64,000 nucleotides of DNA from Acanthosepion esculentum (lineage: Eukaryota > Mollusca > Cephalopoda > Sepiida > Sepiidae), in the NCBI GenBank assembly GCA_964036315.1, contig CAXIWW010000817.1, forward strand, positions 3,631,501 to 3,695,500, read 5' to 3'. Within the stretch, counting starts at the first letter, position 1. The number at the start of each line of letters is the position of its first letter. The translations under genes were made by a program, and so were the position numbers. The notes under the pieces are model-generated. The model was given only the letters and a program-made list of their open reading frames with translations, made no database searches and had not been told where the DNA came from. Positions 12,601 through 25,798 of this stretch are shown piece after piece.

Positions 12601-15600
12601 TATTTGCTCATAGCTGGGAACCTTTGTGGTCAGAAGTTTTGCTGTCAGATGTAGTTTATAGTCATACCTAGGACTAGTTGGCATTGTGGTGCTGTTGGCA
12701 CTTTTGCTATCAGCTGTTGGCACTTTTGCTATCAGCTGTTGGCACTTTTGCTATCAGCTTTTGGCACTTTTGGTATCAGCTGTTGGCACTTTTGCTATCA
12801 GCTGTTTGCAGTTTTGCTATCAGCTGTTGGCACTTTTGCAATCAGCTGTTGGCACTTTTGCTATCAGCTGTTGGCACTTTTGCTATCAGCTGTTGGCACT
12901 TTTGCTATCAGCTTTTGGCACTTTTGCTATCAACTGTTGTCAATTTTGCTATCAGCTGTTGGCACTTTTGCTATCAGCTGTGGTGCTGTTGATACTTTTG
13001 CTGTCAACTGATGTTGTTCGCTAGTTTTTATATAAACATATATTTTTATACATTCATAGTGTTTTTTTTTAGTGTTGGGTCACTATTTGCTCATAGCTGG
13101 GACCCTTTGTGATCAGAAGGCTTGCTGTCAGATGTAGTTTATAGTCATACCTAGGATTAGTTGGGACTGTGGTGCTGTTGGCAATATTGCTATCAGCTGT
13201 TGGCAGTTTTGTTATCAGCTGTTGGCACTTTTGCTATCAGCTGTGGTGCTGTTGGCACTTTTGCTATCAACTGGTGTTGTTCGCAAGTTTTTATATAAAC
13301 ATGTATTTTTATACTTTCATAGTGTTTTTTTTTTAGTGGGGTTCACTATTTGCTCATAGCTGGGACCCTTTGTGAACAGAAGCCTTGCTGTCAGATGTAG
13401 TTTATAGTCATACCTAGGACTAGTTGGCACTGTGGTGCTGTTGGCACTTTTGCTATCAGCTGTTGGCACTTTTGCTATCAGCTGTTGGCACTTTTGCTAT
13501 CAACTGGTGTTGTTCGCAAGTTTTTATATAAACATGTATTTTTATACATTCAGAGTGTTTTTTTTAATAGGGGGTCACTATTTGCTCATAGCTGGGACCC
13601 TTTGTGATCAGAAGCCTTGCTGTCAGATGTAGTTTATAGTCATACCTAGGACTAGTTGGCACTGTGGTGCTGTTGTCACTTTTCCTATCAGTTATAGGCA
13701 CTTTTGCTATCAGCTGTTGGTACTTTTGCTATCATCTGTTGGCACTGTTGCTATCAGCTGTGGTGCTGTTGGCACTTTTGCTATCAACTGGTGCTGTTCG
13801 GAAGTTTTTATATAAACATGTAATTTTATGCATTCATAGTGTTTTTTTTAGTGGGGGGTCACTATTTGCTCATAGCTGGGACACTTTGTGACAGAAGCCT
13901 TGCTGTCAGATGTAGTTTATAGTCATACCTAGGACTAGTTGGCAATGTAGTGCTGTTGGCACTTTTGCTATCAGGTGTTGGCACTTTTGCTATCAGCTGT
14001 TGGCACTTTTGCTATCAGCTGTTGGCACTTTTGCTATCAGCTGTTGGCACTTTTGCTATCAGCTGTGGTGCTGTTGGCACTTTTGCTATCAACTGGTGTT
14101 GTTCGATAGTTTTTATATAAACATGTATTTTTAAACTTTCATAGTGTCTTTTTTTTTAGTGGGGGGTCAGTATTTGCTCATAGCTGGGACCCTTTGTGAT
14201 CAGAAGACTAGCTGTCAGATGTAGTTTATAGCCATACCTAGGACTAGTTGGCACTGTGGTGCTGCTGGCACTTTTGCTATCAGCTGTTGGCAATATGCTA
14301 TCACTTGTTGGCACTTTTGCTATCAGCTGTTGGCACTTTTGCTATCAGCTGTTGGCACTGTTTCTATCAGCTGTAGTGCTGTTGGCACTTTTGTTCTCAA
14401 CTGGTGGTTTTCGCAAGTTTTTATATAAACATGTATTTTTATATATTTCATAGTGTTTTTTTATCGGGGGGTCACTATTTTCTCATAGCTGGGACCCTTT
14501 GTGATCAGAAGCCTTGCTGTCAGATGTAGTTTATAGTCATACCTAGGACTAGTTGGCACTGTGGTGCTGTTGGCACTTTTGCTATCAGCTGTTGGCACTT
14601 TTGCTATCAGCTGTTGGCACTTTTGCTATCAGCTGTTTGAACTTTTGCTATCAGCTGTGGTGCTGTTGGCACTTTTGTTATCAACTGGTGTTCTTCGCAA
14701 GTTTTTATATAAACATGTATTTTTATACATTCATAGTGTTTTTTTTTAGTGGGGTGTCACTATTTGCTCATAGCTGGGACACTTTGTGATCAGAAGCCTT
14801 GCTGTCAGATGTAGTTTATAATCATACCTAGGACTATTTGGCACTGTTGTGTTGTTGGCACTTGTGCTATCAGCTGTTGGCACTTTTGCTATCAGCTGTT
14901 GGCACTTTTGCTATCAGCTGTTGGCACTTTTGCTATCAGCTGTGGAGCTGTTGGCACTTTTGCTATCAACTGGTGTTGTTCGCAACTGTTTATATAAACA
15001 TGTATTTTTATACATTCATAGTGTTTTTTTTTAGTGGGGGGTCACTATTTGCTCATAGCTGGGACCCTTTGTGGTCAGAAGTCTTGTTGTCAGATGTAGT
15101 TTATAGTCATACCAAGGACTAGTTGGCACTGTGGTGCTGTTGGCACTTTTGCTATCAGCTGTTGGCACTTTTGCTATCAGCTTTTGGCACTTTTGCTATC
15201 AGCTTTTGGCACTTTGGGTATCAGCTGTTTGCACTTTTGCTATCAGCTGTTTGCACTTTTACTATCAGCTGTTGGCATTTTGCAATCAGCTGTTGGCACT
15301 TTTGCTATCAGCTGTTGGCACTTTTGCTATCAGCTGTGGTGCTGTTGGCACTTTTGCTATCAACAAGTGTTGTTCGCAAGTTTTTATATAAACATGTATT
15401 TTTATACATTCATAGTGTTTTTTTTTAGTGGGGGGTCACTATTTGCTCATAGCTGAGACCCGTTGTGATCAGAAGCCTTGCTGTCAGATGTAGTTTATTG
15501 TCATACGTTGGACTAGTTGGCAATGTGGTGCTGTTGGCACTTTTGCTATCAGCTGTTGGCAATATGCTATCACCTGTTGGCACTTTTGCTATCAGCTGTT

Positions 15601-15646
15601 GGCACTTTTGCTATCAGCTGTTCGCACTATTTCTATCAGCTGTAGT

Positions 15647-15698
15647 GCTGTTGGCACTTTTGCGAACAACACCAGTTGATAGCAAAAGTGCCAACAGC
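15647..15698. other. Orientation switch with hairpin (- to +)
   Basis: A perfect 17-bp inverted repeat lies here: GCTGTTGGCACTTTTGC at 15,647-15,663 and its reverse complement at 15,682-15,698. It encloses an 18-bp loop, GAACAACACCAGTTGATA, which is the usual spacer end. To the left all A units are inverted and to the right all are forward. The flanks beyond the arms are not reverse complements of each other in detail (GTAGTGCTG against GTGGAGCTG, and different neighbouring variants), which argues against a simple fold-back read artefact. Template switching at a 22-mer hairpin would produce this structure. Confidence 0.85.
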
Positions 15699-16589
15699 TC
15701 CACAGCTGATAGCAAAAGTGCCAACAGCTGATAGCAAAAGTGCCAACATCTGATACCAAAAGTGCCAACAGCTAATAGCAAAAGTGCCAACAGCTGATAG
15801 CAAAAGTGCCAACAGCTGATAGCACAAGTACAAAAAAAACAACAGTGCCAAATAGTCCTAGGTATGATTATAAACTACATCTGACAGCAAGGCTTCTGAT
15901 CACAAAGGGTCCCAGCTATGAGAAATAGTGACACCCCACTAAAAAAAACACTATGAAGAACACCAGTTGATAACAAAAGTGCCAACAGCACCACAGCTGA
16001 TAGCAAAAGTTCCAACAGCTGATAGCAAAAGTGCCAACAGCTGCTACCAAAAGTGCCAAAAGCTGATTGCAAAAGTGCCAACAGATGATAGCAAAAGTTC
16101 CAACAGCTGATAGCAAAAGTGCCAACAGCTGATACTAAAAGTGCCAAAAGCTGATAGTAAAAGTGCCAACAGCTGATAGCAAAAGTGCCAACAGCTGATA
16201 GCAAAAGTGCCAACAGCACCACAGTGCCAACTAGTCCTAGGTATGACTATAATCTACATCTGACAGCAAGGCTTCTGATCACAAAGGGTCCCAGCTATGA
16301 GAAAATAATGAACCCCCGATAAAAAAAAACACTATGAAATATATAAAAATACATGTTTATATAAAAACTTGCGAACAACACCAGTGGAGAGCAAAAGTGC
16401 CAACAGCACTACAGCTGATAGCAAATGTGCCAACAGCTGATAGCAAAAGTGCCAACAGCTGAAAGCAAAAGTGCCAACAGCTGATAGCAAAAGTGCCAAC
16501 AGCTGATAGCAAATGTGCCAACAGCACTACATTGCCAACTAGTCCTAGGTATGACTATAAACTACATCTGACAGCAAGGCTTCTGTCAC

Positions 16590-17045
16590 AAATGGCCCCA
16601 GCTATGAGCAAATAGTGAACCCCCATTAAAAAAAACCAGTATGAATATATAAAAATAGATGTTTATATAAAAACTTTCGAACAACACCAGTTGATAGCAA
16701 AACACCAACAGCACCACAGCTGATAGCAAAAGTGCCAACAGCTGATAGCAAAAGTGCCAACAGCTGATAGCAAAAGTGCCAACAGCACCACAGTGCCAAC
16801 TAGTCCAATGTATGACTATAAACTACATCTGACAGCAAGGCTTCTGATCACAAAGGGTCCCAACTATGAGCAAATAGTGACCCCCCACAAAAAAAACACT
16901 ATGAAAGTATAAAAATACATGTTTATATAAAAACTTGCTAACAACACCAGTTGATAGTAAAAGTGCCAACAGCAGCACAGCTGATAGCAAAAGTGCCAAC
17001 AGCTGATAGCAAATGTGCCAACAGCACCACATTGCCAACTAGTCC
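16590..17045 (+). repeat. Satellite A duplicate segment, copy 1
   Basis: This segment matches about 20,265-20,730, offset about 3.68 kb. Shared marks are CAAATGGCCCCAGCTATG, the A-run context AACCA(G/C)TATGAATATATAA, CTTTCGAACAAC, a spacer with TCCAATGTATG in place of TCCTAGGTATG, and a following unit with TTGCTAACAACACC and GCAGCACAG. Confidence 0.75.
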
Positions 17046-18739
17046 TAGGTATGACTAAAAACTACATCGGACAGCAAGGCTTCTGATCACAAAGGGTCCC
17101 AGCTATGAGCAAATAGTGACCCCCCACTAAAAAAAAACACTATGAATATATAAAAATACATGTTTATATAAAAACTTGCGAACAACACCAGTTGATAGCA
17201 AAAGTGCCAATAGCACCACAGCTGATAGCCAAAGTGCCAACAGCTGATAGCAAAAGTGCCAACAGCTGATAGCAAAAGTGCCAAAAGCTGATAGCAAAAG
17301 TGCCAACAGCTGATAGCAAAAGTGCCAACAGATGATACCAAAAGTGCCAACAGCTGATAGCAAAAGTGCCAACAGCTGATTGCAAAAGTGCCAACAGCAC
17401 CACAGTGCAAACTAGTCCTAGGTATGACTATAAACTACATCTGACAGCAAGGCTTCTGATCACACAGGTTCCCAACTATGAGCAAATAGTGACCCCCCAC
17501 TAAAAAAAAACACTATGAAAGTATAAAAATACATGTTTATATAAAAACTTGCTAACAACACCAGTTGATAGCAAAAGTGCCAACAGCAGCACAGCTGATA
17601 GCAAAAGTGCCAACAGCTCATAGCAAAAGTGCCAACAGCACCACATTGCCAACTAGTCCTAGGTATGACTATAAACTACATCTGACAGCAAGGCTTCTGA
17701 TCACAAAGGGTCCCAGCTATGAGCAAATAGTGACCCCCCACTAAAAAAAACACTATGAATGTATAAAAATACATATTCATATAAAAAATGTGCAAACAAC
17801 ACCAGTTGATAGCAAAAGTGCCAACATCACCACAGCTGATAGCAAAAGTGCCAACAGCTGATAGCAAAAGTGCCAACAGCTGATAGCAAAAGTGCCAACA
17901 GCTGATAGCAAAAATTGCCAACAGCACCACAGTGCCAACTAATCCTAGGTATGACTATAAACTACATCTGACAGCAAGGCTTCTGATCACAAATGGTCCC
18001 AGCTATGAGCAAATAGTGACCCCACGCTAAAAAAAAACACTATGAAAATATAAAAATACATGTTTATATAAAAACTTGCGAACAACACCAGTTGATAGAA
18101 AAAGTGCCAACAGCACCACAGCTGATAGCAAAAGTGCCAACAGCTGATAGCAAAAGTGCCAACCGCTGTTAACAAGAGTGCCAACAGCTGATAGCAAAAG
18201 TGCCAACAGCTGATAGCAAAAGTGCCAACAGCTGATAGCAAAAGTGCCAACAGCACCACAGTGCCAGCTAGTCCTAGGTATGACTATAAACTACATCTGA
18301 CAGCAAGGCTTCTGATCACAAAAGTTCCAAGCTATGAGCAAATAGTGACCCCCCACTAAAAAAAAACACTATGAAAGTATAAAAATACATGTTTATATAA
18401 AAACTTGCGAACAACACCAGTTGATAGCAAAAGGGCCAACAGCACCACAGATGATAGCAAAAGTGCCAACAGCTGATCGCAAAAGTGCCAACAGCTGATA
18501 CGAAATGTGCCAACAGCTGATAGCAAAAGTGCCAACAGATGATACCAAAAGAGCCAACAGCTGATAGCAAAAGTGCCAACAACTGATAGCAAAAGTGCCA
18601 AAAGCTGATAGCAAAAGAGCCAACAGCTGATAGCAAAAGTGCCAACTGCTGATAGCAAAAGTGCCAACAGCACCACAGTGCCAACTAGTCCTAGGTATGA
18701 CTATAAACTACATCTGACAGCAAGGCTTCTGATCACAAA

Positions 18740-19113
18740 GGGTCACAGCTATGAGCAAATAGTGACCCCCCACTAAAAAAAAAACACTATGAAAATATAA
18801 AAATATATGTTTATATAAAAACTTGCGAACAACACCAGTTGATAGCAAAAGTGCCAACAGCTGATAGCAAAAGTGCCAACAGCTGATACCAAAAGTGCCA
18901 AAAGCTGATAGCAAAAGTGCCAACAGCTGATAGCAAAAGTGCCAACAGATGATACAAAAAGTGCCAACAGCTGATAGCAAATGTGCCAACAGCTGATAGC
19001 TGAAGTGCCAACAGCTGATAGCAAAAGTTCCAAAAGCTGATAGCAAAAGTTCCAGCAGCTGATAGCAAAAGTGCCAACAGCTGATAGCAAAAGTGCCAAC
19101 AGCACCACAGTGC
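18740..19113 (+). repeat. Satellite A higher-order unit, copy 1 of 4
   Basis: This is a spacer with the variant AAAAATATATG followed by a characteristic order of 22-mer variants (TACC, then GATGATACAAAAAGTGCC, then AAATGTGCC, then GCTGAAG/GCTAAAG). The same order recurs at about 19,800-20,210, 21,130-21,520 and 22,560-22,962. This copy and the one at 21,130 lack the early octamer segment that the other two carry (CACCCCAG). Confidence 0.75.
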
Positions 19114-19799
19114 CAACTAGTCCAATGTATGACTATAAACTACATCTAACAGCAAGGCTTCTGATCACAAAGGGTCCCAGCTATGAGCAAATAGTGACCC
19201 CCACTAAAAAAAAAATACTATGAAAGTATAAAAATACATGTTTATATAAAAAATTGCGTACAACACCAGTTGATAGCAAAAGTGTCAACAGCACTACAGC
19301 TGATAGCAAAAGTGCCAACAGCTGATAGCAAAAGTGCCAACTGCACCTCAGTGCCAACTAGTCCTAGCTATTACTATAAACTACATCTGAGAGCAAGGCT
19401 TCTGATCACAAAGTGTCCCAGCTATGAGCAAATAATGACCAACACTAAAAAAAAAAACACTATGAATGTATAAAAATTCATGTTTATATAAAAACTTGCG
19501 AACAACACCAGTTGATAACAAAAGTGCCAACAGCACCACAGCAGATAGCAAAAGTGCCAACAGCTGATAGCAAAAGTGCCAACAGCTGATAGCAAAAGTG
19601 CCAACAGATGATACCAAAAGAGCCAACAGCTGATAGCAAAAGTGCCAACAGCTGATAGCAAAAGTGCCAAAAGCTGATAGCAAAAGAGCCAACAGCTGAT
19701 AGCAAAAGTGCCAACAGCTGATAGCAAAAGTGCCAACAGCACCACAGTGCCAACTAGTTCTATGTATGACTATAAACTACATCTGACAGCAAGGCTTCT

Positions 19800-20210
19800 G
19801 ATCACAAAGGGTCAGAGCTATGAGCAAATAGTGACCCCCACTAAAAAAAAAACACTATGAATGTATAAAAATATATGTTTATATAAAAACTTGCGAACAA
19901 CACCAGTTGATAGCCAAAGTGCCAACAGCACCCCAGCTGATAGCAAAAGTGCCAACAGCTGATAGCAAAAGTGCCAACAGCTGATACCAAAAGTGCCAAA
20001 AGCTGATAGCAAAAGTGCCAACAGCTGATAGCAAAAGTGCCAACAGATGATACAAAAAGTGCCAACAGCTGATAGCAAATGTGCCAACAGCTGATAGCTA
20101 AAGTGCCAACAGCTGATAGCAAAAGTTCCAAAAGCTGATAGCAAAAGTGCCAACAGTTGATAACAAAAGTGCCAACAGCTGATAGCAAAAGTGCCAACAG
20201 CACCACAGTG
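19800..20210 (+). repeat. Satellite A higher-order unit, copy 2 of 4
   Basis: It shows the same variant order as 18,740-19,113, with an added 22-mer and octamer (CACCCCAG) after the spacer, as in the copy at 22,560. It carries GATAGCTAAAGTGCC where copy 1 has GATAGCTGAAG. Confidence 0.7.
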
Positions 20211-20264
20211 TCAACTAGTCCTAGGTATGACTATAAACTACATCTGACAGCAAGGCTTCTGTCA

Positions 20265-20730
20265 CAAATGGCCCCAGCTATGAGCAAATAGTGACCCCCC
20301 ATTAAAAAAAACCACTATGAATATATAAAAATACATGTTTATATAAAAACTTTCGAACAACACCAGTTGATAACAAAAGTGCCAACAGCACCACAGCTGA
20401 TAGCAAAAGTGCCAACAGCTGATAGCAAAAGTGCCAACAGCTGATAGCAAAAGTGCCAACAGCACCACAGTGCCAACTAGTCCAATGTATGACTATAAAC
20501 TACATCTGACAGCAAGGCTTCTGATCACAAAGGGTCCCAACTATGAGCAAATAGTGACCCCCCACAAAAAAAAACACTATGAAAGTATAAAAATACATGT
20601 TTATATAAAAACTTGCTAACAACACCAGTTGATAGTAAAAGTGCCAACAGCAGCACAGCTGATAGCAAAAGTGCCAACAGCTGATAGCAAATGTGCCAAC
20701 AGCACCACATTGCCAACTAGTCCTAGGTAT
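20265..20730 (+). repeat. Satellite A duplicate segment, copy 2
   Basis: This is the partner of 16,590-17,045 with the same CAAATGGCCCC, CTTTCGAAC, TCCAATGTATG and TTGCTAACAAC marks in the same order. One difference is CCACTATG here against CCAGTATG at 16,636. Confidence 0.75.
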
Positions 20731-21129
20731 GACTATAAACTACATCGGACAGCAAGGCTTCTGATCACAAAGGGTCCCAGCTATGAGCAAATAGTGACCC
20801 CCCACTAAAAAAAAACACTATGAATATATAAAAATACATATTTATATAAAAAATGTGCGAACAACACCAGTTGATAGCAAAAGTGCCAACATCACCACAG
20901 CTGATAGCAAAAGTGCCAACAGCTGATAGCAAAAGTGACAACAGCTGATACGAAATGTGCCAACAGCTGATAGCAAAAGTGCCAACAGCTGATAGCAAAA
21001 GTGCCAAAAGCTGATAGCGAAAGTGCCAACAGCTTATAGCATAAGTGCCAACAACTGATTGCAATAGTGCCAACAGCACGACTGTTCCAAATATTCCTAG
21101 GTATGACTATAAACTACATCTGACAGCAA

Positions 21130-21520
21130 GTCTTCTGATCACAAAGGGTGCCAGCTATGAGCAAATAGTGACCCCCCACTAAAAAAAAAACACTATGAAA
21201 GTATAAAAATATATGTTTATATAAAAACTTGCGAACAACACCAGTTGATAGCAAAAGTGCCAACAGCTGATAGCAAAAGTGCCAACAGCTGATACCAAAA
21301 GTGCCAAAAGCTGATAGCAAAAGTGCCAACAGCTGATAGCAAAAGTGCCAACAGATGATACAAAAAGTGCCAACAACTGATAGCAAATGTGCCAACAGCT
21401 GATTGCTAAAGTGCCAACAGCTGATAGCAAAAGTTCCAAAAGCTGATAGCAAAAGTGCCAACAGCTGATAGCAAAAGTGCCAACAGCTGATAGCAAAAGT
21501 GCCAACAGCACCACAGTGCC
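21130..21520 (+). repeat. Satellite A higher-order unit, copy 3 of 4
   Basis: The spacer carries AAAATATATG and the 22-mers follow the family order, with GATTGCTAAAG as the distinguishing variant. That variant is shared with the copy at 22,560, so these two are closest to each other at that site. Confidence 0.7.
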
Positions 21521-22559
21521 AACTAGTCCTAGGTATGACTATAAACTACATCTGACAGCAAGGCTTCTGATCACAAAGTGTCCCAGCTATGAGCAAATAA
21601 TGACCCCCCACTAAAAAAAACACTATGAAAGTATGAAAATACATGTTTATATAAAAACTTGTGAACAACACCAGTAGATACCAAACGTGCCAACAGCTCA
21701 TAGCAAAAGTGCCAACAGCTCATAGCAAAAGTGCCAACAGCTGATAGCTAAAGTGCCAACTGCTGATAGCAAAAGTGCCTACAGCCTATAGCAAAAGTGC
21801 CAACAGCACCACAGTGCCAACTAGTCCTAGGTATGTCTATAAACTACATCTGACAGCAAGGCTTCTGATCACAAAGGGTCCCAGCTATGAGCAAATAGCG
21901 ACCCCCACTACAAAAAAAACACTATGAAAGTATAAATATACATGTTTATATAAAAACTTGCGAACAACAGCAGTTGATAGCAAAAGTGCCAACAGCACCA
22001 CAGCTGATAGCAAAAGTGTCAACAGCTGATAGCAAAAGTGCCAACAGCTGATAGCAAAAGTGCCATCCGCTGATAGCAAAAGTGCCAACAGCTGATAGAA
22101 AAAGTACCAACAGCACCACAGTGCCAACTAGTCCTAGGTATGTCTATAAACTACATCTGACAGCACGGCTTTTGATCACAAAGGGTCCTAGCTATGAGCA
22201 AATAGTGACCCCCCACTACAAAAAAACACTATGAAAGTATAAAAATACATGTTTATATAAAAACTTGCGAACAACACCAGTTGATAGCAAAAGGGCCAAC
22301 AGCACCACAGATGATAGCAAAAGTGCCAACAGCTGATCGCAAAAGTGCCAACAGCTGATACGAAATGTGCCAACAGCTGATAGCAAAAGTGCCAACAGCT
22401 GATAGCAAAAGTGCCAAAAGCTGATAGCGAAAGTGCCAAAAGTTTATAGCATAAGTGCCAACAACTAATTGCAATAGTGCCAACAGCACGACAGTTCCAA
22501 CTATTCCTAGGTATGACTATAAACTACATCTGACAGCAAGTCTTCTGATCACAAAGGGT

Positions 22560-22962
22560 GCCAGCTATGAGCAAATAGTGACCCCCCACTAAAAAAAAAC
22601 ACTATGAAAGTATAAAAATATATGTTTATATAAAAACTTGCGAACAACACCAGTTGATAGCAAAAGTGCCAACAGCACCCCAGCTGATAGCAAAAGTGCC
22701 AACAGCTGATAGCAAAAGTGCCAACAGCTCATACCAAAAGTGCCAAAAGCTGATAGCAAAAGGGCCAACAGCTGATAGCAAAAGTGCCAACAGATGATAC
22801 AAAAAGTGCCAACAGCTGATAGCAAATGTGCCAACAGCTGATTGCTAAAGTGCCAACAGCTGATAGCAAAAGTTCCAAAAGCTGATAGCAAAAGTGCCAA
22901 CAGCTGATAGCAAAAGTGCCAACAGACCATAGCAAAAGTGCCAACAGCACCACAGTGCCAAC
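22560..22962 (+). repeat. Satellite A higher-order unit, copy 4 of 4
   Basis: It shares GATTGCTAAAG with copy 3 and CACCCCAG with copy 2, so no simple branching order explains the four copies. That pattern suggests unequal exchange or gene conversion between them. Confidence 0.7.
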
Positions 22963-24429
22963 TAGTCCTAGGTATGACTATAAACTACATCTGACAGCAA
23001 GGCTTCTGATCACAAAGTGTCCCAGCTCTGAGCAAAGAGTTACCCCCCACTAAAAAAAAAACACTATGAAAGTATAAAAATACTTGTTTATATAAAAACT
23101 TGCGAACAACACCAGTTGATAGAAAAGTGCCAACAGCACCACAGCTGATAGCTAAAGTGCCAACAGCTCATAGCAAAAGTGCCAACAGCTGATAGCAAAA
23201 GTGCCAACAGCTGATAGCAAAATGCCAACAGCTGATAGCAAAAGTGCCAACAGCTGATACCAAAAGTGCCAAAAGCTTATAGCAAAAGTGCCAACAGCTG
23301 ATAGCAAAAGTGCCAACAGCTGATAGCAAAAGTACAAACAGCTGATAGCAAAAGTTCCAACAGCTGATAGCAAAAGTGCCAACAGCTGATAGCAAAAGAG
23401 CCAACAGCAGCACAGTGCCAACTAGTCCTAGGTATGACTATAAACTACATCTGACAGCAAGGCTTCTGATCACAAATTGTCCCAGCTATGAGCAAATAGT
23501 TACCCCCACTAAAAGAAAACACTATGAAAGTATAAAAATACATGTTTATATAAAAACTTGCGAACAACACCAGTTGATAGCAAAAGTGCAAACAGCACCA
23601 CAGCTGATAGCCAAAGTGCCAACATCTGGTAGCAAATGTGCCAACAGCTAATAGCAAAAGTGCCAACAGCACCACAGTGCCATCTAGTCCTAGGTATGAT
23701 TATAAAGTACATCTGACAGCAAGGCTTCTGATCACAAAGGGTCCCAGCTATGAGCAAATAGTGAACCCCCACTAAAAAAAAAACACTATGAAAGTATAAA
23801 AATACATGTTTATATAAAAACTTGCGAACAACACCAGTTGATAGCAAAAGTGTCAACAGCACCCCAGCTGATAGAAAAAGTGCCAACAGCTGATACCAAA
23901 AGTGCCAACAGCTGATACCAAAAGTGCCAAAATCTGATAGCAAAAGTGCCAACTGCTCATAGCAAAAGTGCCAACAGATGATACCAAAAGTGCCAACAGC
24001 TGATAGCAAATATGCCAACAGCTGATAGCTAAAGTTCCAACAGCTGATAGCAAAAGTTCCAAAAGCTGATAGCAAAAGTGCCAACAGCTTATAGCAAAAG
24101 TTCCAACAGATGATACCAAACGTGCCAACAGCTGATAGCAAAAGTGCCAACAGCTTAGAGCAAAAGTGCCAACAACTGATAGCAAAAGTGCAAACAGCTG
24201 ATACCAAAAGTGCCAAAAGCTGATAGCAAAGGTGCCAACAGCTGATAGCAAAAGTGCCAACAGCACCACAGTGCCAACTAGTCCTAGGTATGACTATAAA
24301 CTACATCTGACAGCAAGGATTCTGATCACAAAGGGTCCCAGCTATGAGCAAATAGTTACCCGCCACTAAAAGAAAACACTATGAAAGTATAAAAATACAT
24401 CTTTATATAAAAACTTGCGAACAACACAA

Positions 24430-24937
24430 GTTGATAGCAAAAGTGCAAACAGCACCACAGCTGGTAGCAAAAGTACCAACAGCTGGTAGCAAAAGTGCCA
24501 GCAGCTGATAGCAAAAGTGCCAACAGCACCCCAGCTGATAGCAAAAGTGCCAACAGCTGATACCAAAAGTGCCAAAAGCTGATAGCAAAAGTGCCAACAG
24601 CTGATAGCAAAAGTGCCAACAGAAGATACCAAAAGTGCCAACAGCTGATAGCAAAAGTGCCAACAGCTGATAGCAAAAGTGCCAACAGCTGATAGCAAAA
24701 GTGCTAAAAGCTGATAGCAAAAGTGCCAACAGCTGATAGCAAAAGTTCCAACAGATGATACCAAACGTGCCAACAGCTGATAGCAAAAGTGCCAACAGCT
24801 GATAGCAAAAGTGCCAACAGCTGCTGGCAAAAGTGCAAACAGCTGATACCAAAAGTGCCAAAAGCTGATAACAAAAGTGCCAACAGCTGATAGCAAAAGT
24901 GCCAACAGCTGATAGCAAAAGTGCCAACAGCACCACA
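24430..24937 (+). repeat. Long 22-bp VNTR run in satellite A (second forward block)
   Basis: About 22-23 units occur between spacers. GCTGGTAGC variants near 24,460-24,490 and a GCTGCTGGC variant near 24,820 serve as landmarks. CACCCCAG at about 24,527 is an internal octamer marking a fused boundary. The neighbouring run at 23,860-24,270 has a partly similar variant order. Confidence 0.8.
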
Positions 24938-25319
24938 GTGCCAACTAGTCATAGGTATGACTATAAACTACATCTGACAGCAAGGCTTCTGATCACAAAG
25001 GGTCCCAGCTATGATCAAATAGTTACCCCCCACTAAAAGAAAACTCTATGAAAGTATAAAAATACATGTTTATATTAAAACTTGCGAACAACACCAGTTG
25101 ATAGCAAAAGTGCCAACAGCACCCTAGCTGAGAGCAAAAGTGCCAACAGCTGATAGCAAAAGTGCCAACAGCTGATACCAAAAGTGCCAAAAGCTGATAG
25201 CAAAAGTGCCAACAGCTGATAGCAAAAGTTCCAACAGATGATACTAAACGTGCCAACAGCTGATAGCAAAAGTTCCAACAGCTGATAGCAAAAGTGCCAA
25301 CAGCTGATAGCAAAAGTGC

Positions 25320-25798
25320 CAACAGCTGATAGCAAAAGAGCCAACAGCAGCACAGTGCCAACTAGTCCTAGGTATGACTATAAACTACATCTGACAGCAA
25401 GGCTTCTGATCACAAAGGGTCCCAGCTATGAGCAAATAGTTACCCCCACTAAAAGAAAACACTATGAAAGTATAAAAATACAGGTTTATATAAAAACTTG
25501 CGGACAACACCAGTTGATAGCAAAAGTGCCAACAGCTCATAGCAAAAGTGCCAACAGCTCATAGCAAAAGTGCCAACAGCTGATAGCAAAAGTGCCAACT
25601 GCTGATAGCAAAAGTGCCTACAGCCTATAGCAAAAGTGCCAACAGCACCACAGTGCCAACTAGTCCTAGGTATGTCTATAAACTACATCTGACAGCAAGG
25701 CTTCTGATCACAAAAGGTCCCAGCTATGAGCAAATAGCGACCCCCACTACAAAAAAAAACACTATGAAAGTATAAAAATACATGTTTATATAAAAACT
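25320..25798 (+). repeat. Recent duplicate in satellite A, copy 1
   Basis: By eye this matches 26,311-26,789 with one substitution in about 479 bp (CAGGTTT at 25,481 against CATGTTT at 26,472). The match includes the length of two A-runs. The segment holds the AAGAGCC and GCAGCACAG edge, a spacer with AAAAGAAAAC, the TCATAGC-rich run, CTATAGC, and a TATGTCTAT spacer with AGCGACCCCC. The offset is 991 bp. Confidence 0.85.

Larger units (their letters stand above)
4504..15663 (-). repeat. Satellite A, first inverted block
   Basis: This is the same spacer plus 22-mer architecture as 1-4,503, but on the opposite strand: the given strand reads GGCACTTTTGCTATCAGC in the units and CCTAGGACTAGT in the spacers. 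Run length is variable. Short runs of only a few units occur near 13,430-13,510 and 10,100-10,180. Long runs occur at 5,660-5,995, 6,190-6,530, 8,338-8,893, 10,680-10,975, 11,870-12,230 and 12,680-12,995. Near 9,484 a spacer has lost most of its length. Near 8,510-8,530 two 22-mers are fused through a TTTGGTGTAATTTG variant. No gene is supported. Confidence 0.95.

Noticed and set aside
15647..15698. The strand switch as a simple fold-back sequencing artefact
   Set aside because: The sequences beyond the 17-bp arms are not mirror images in detail, whereas a fold-back chimera would be mirror-identical for a long distance. Assembly error of another kind is still possible.
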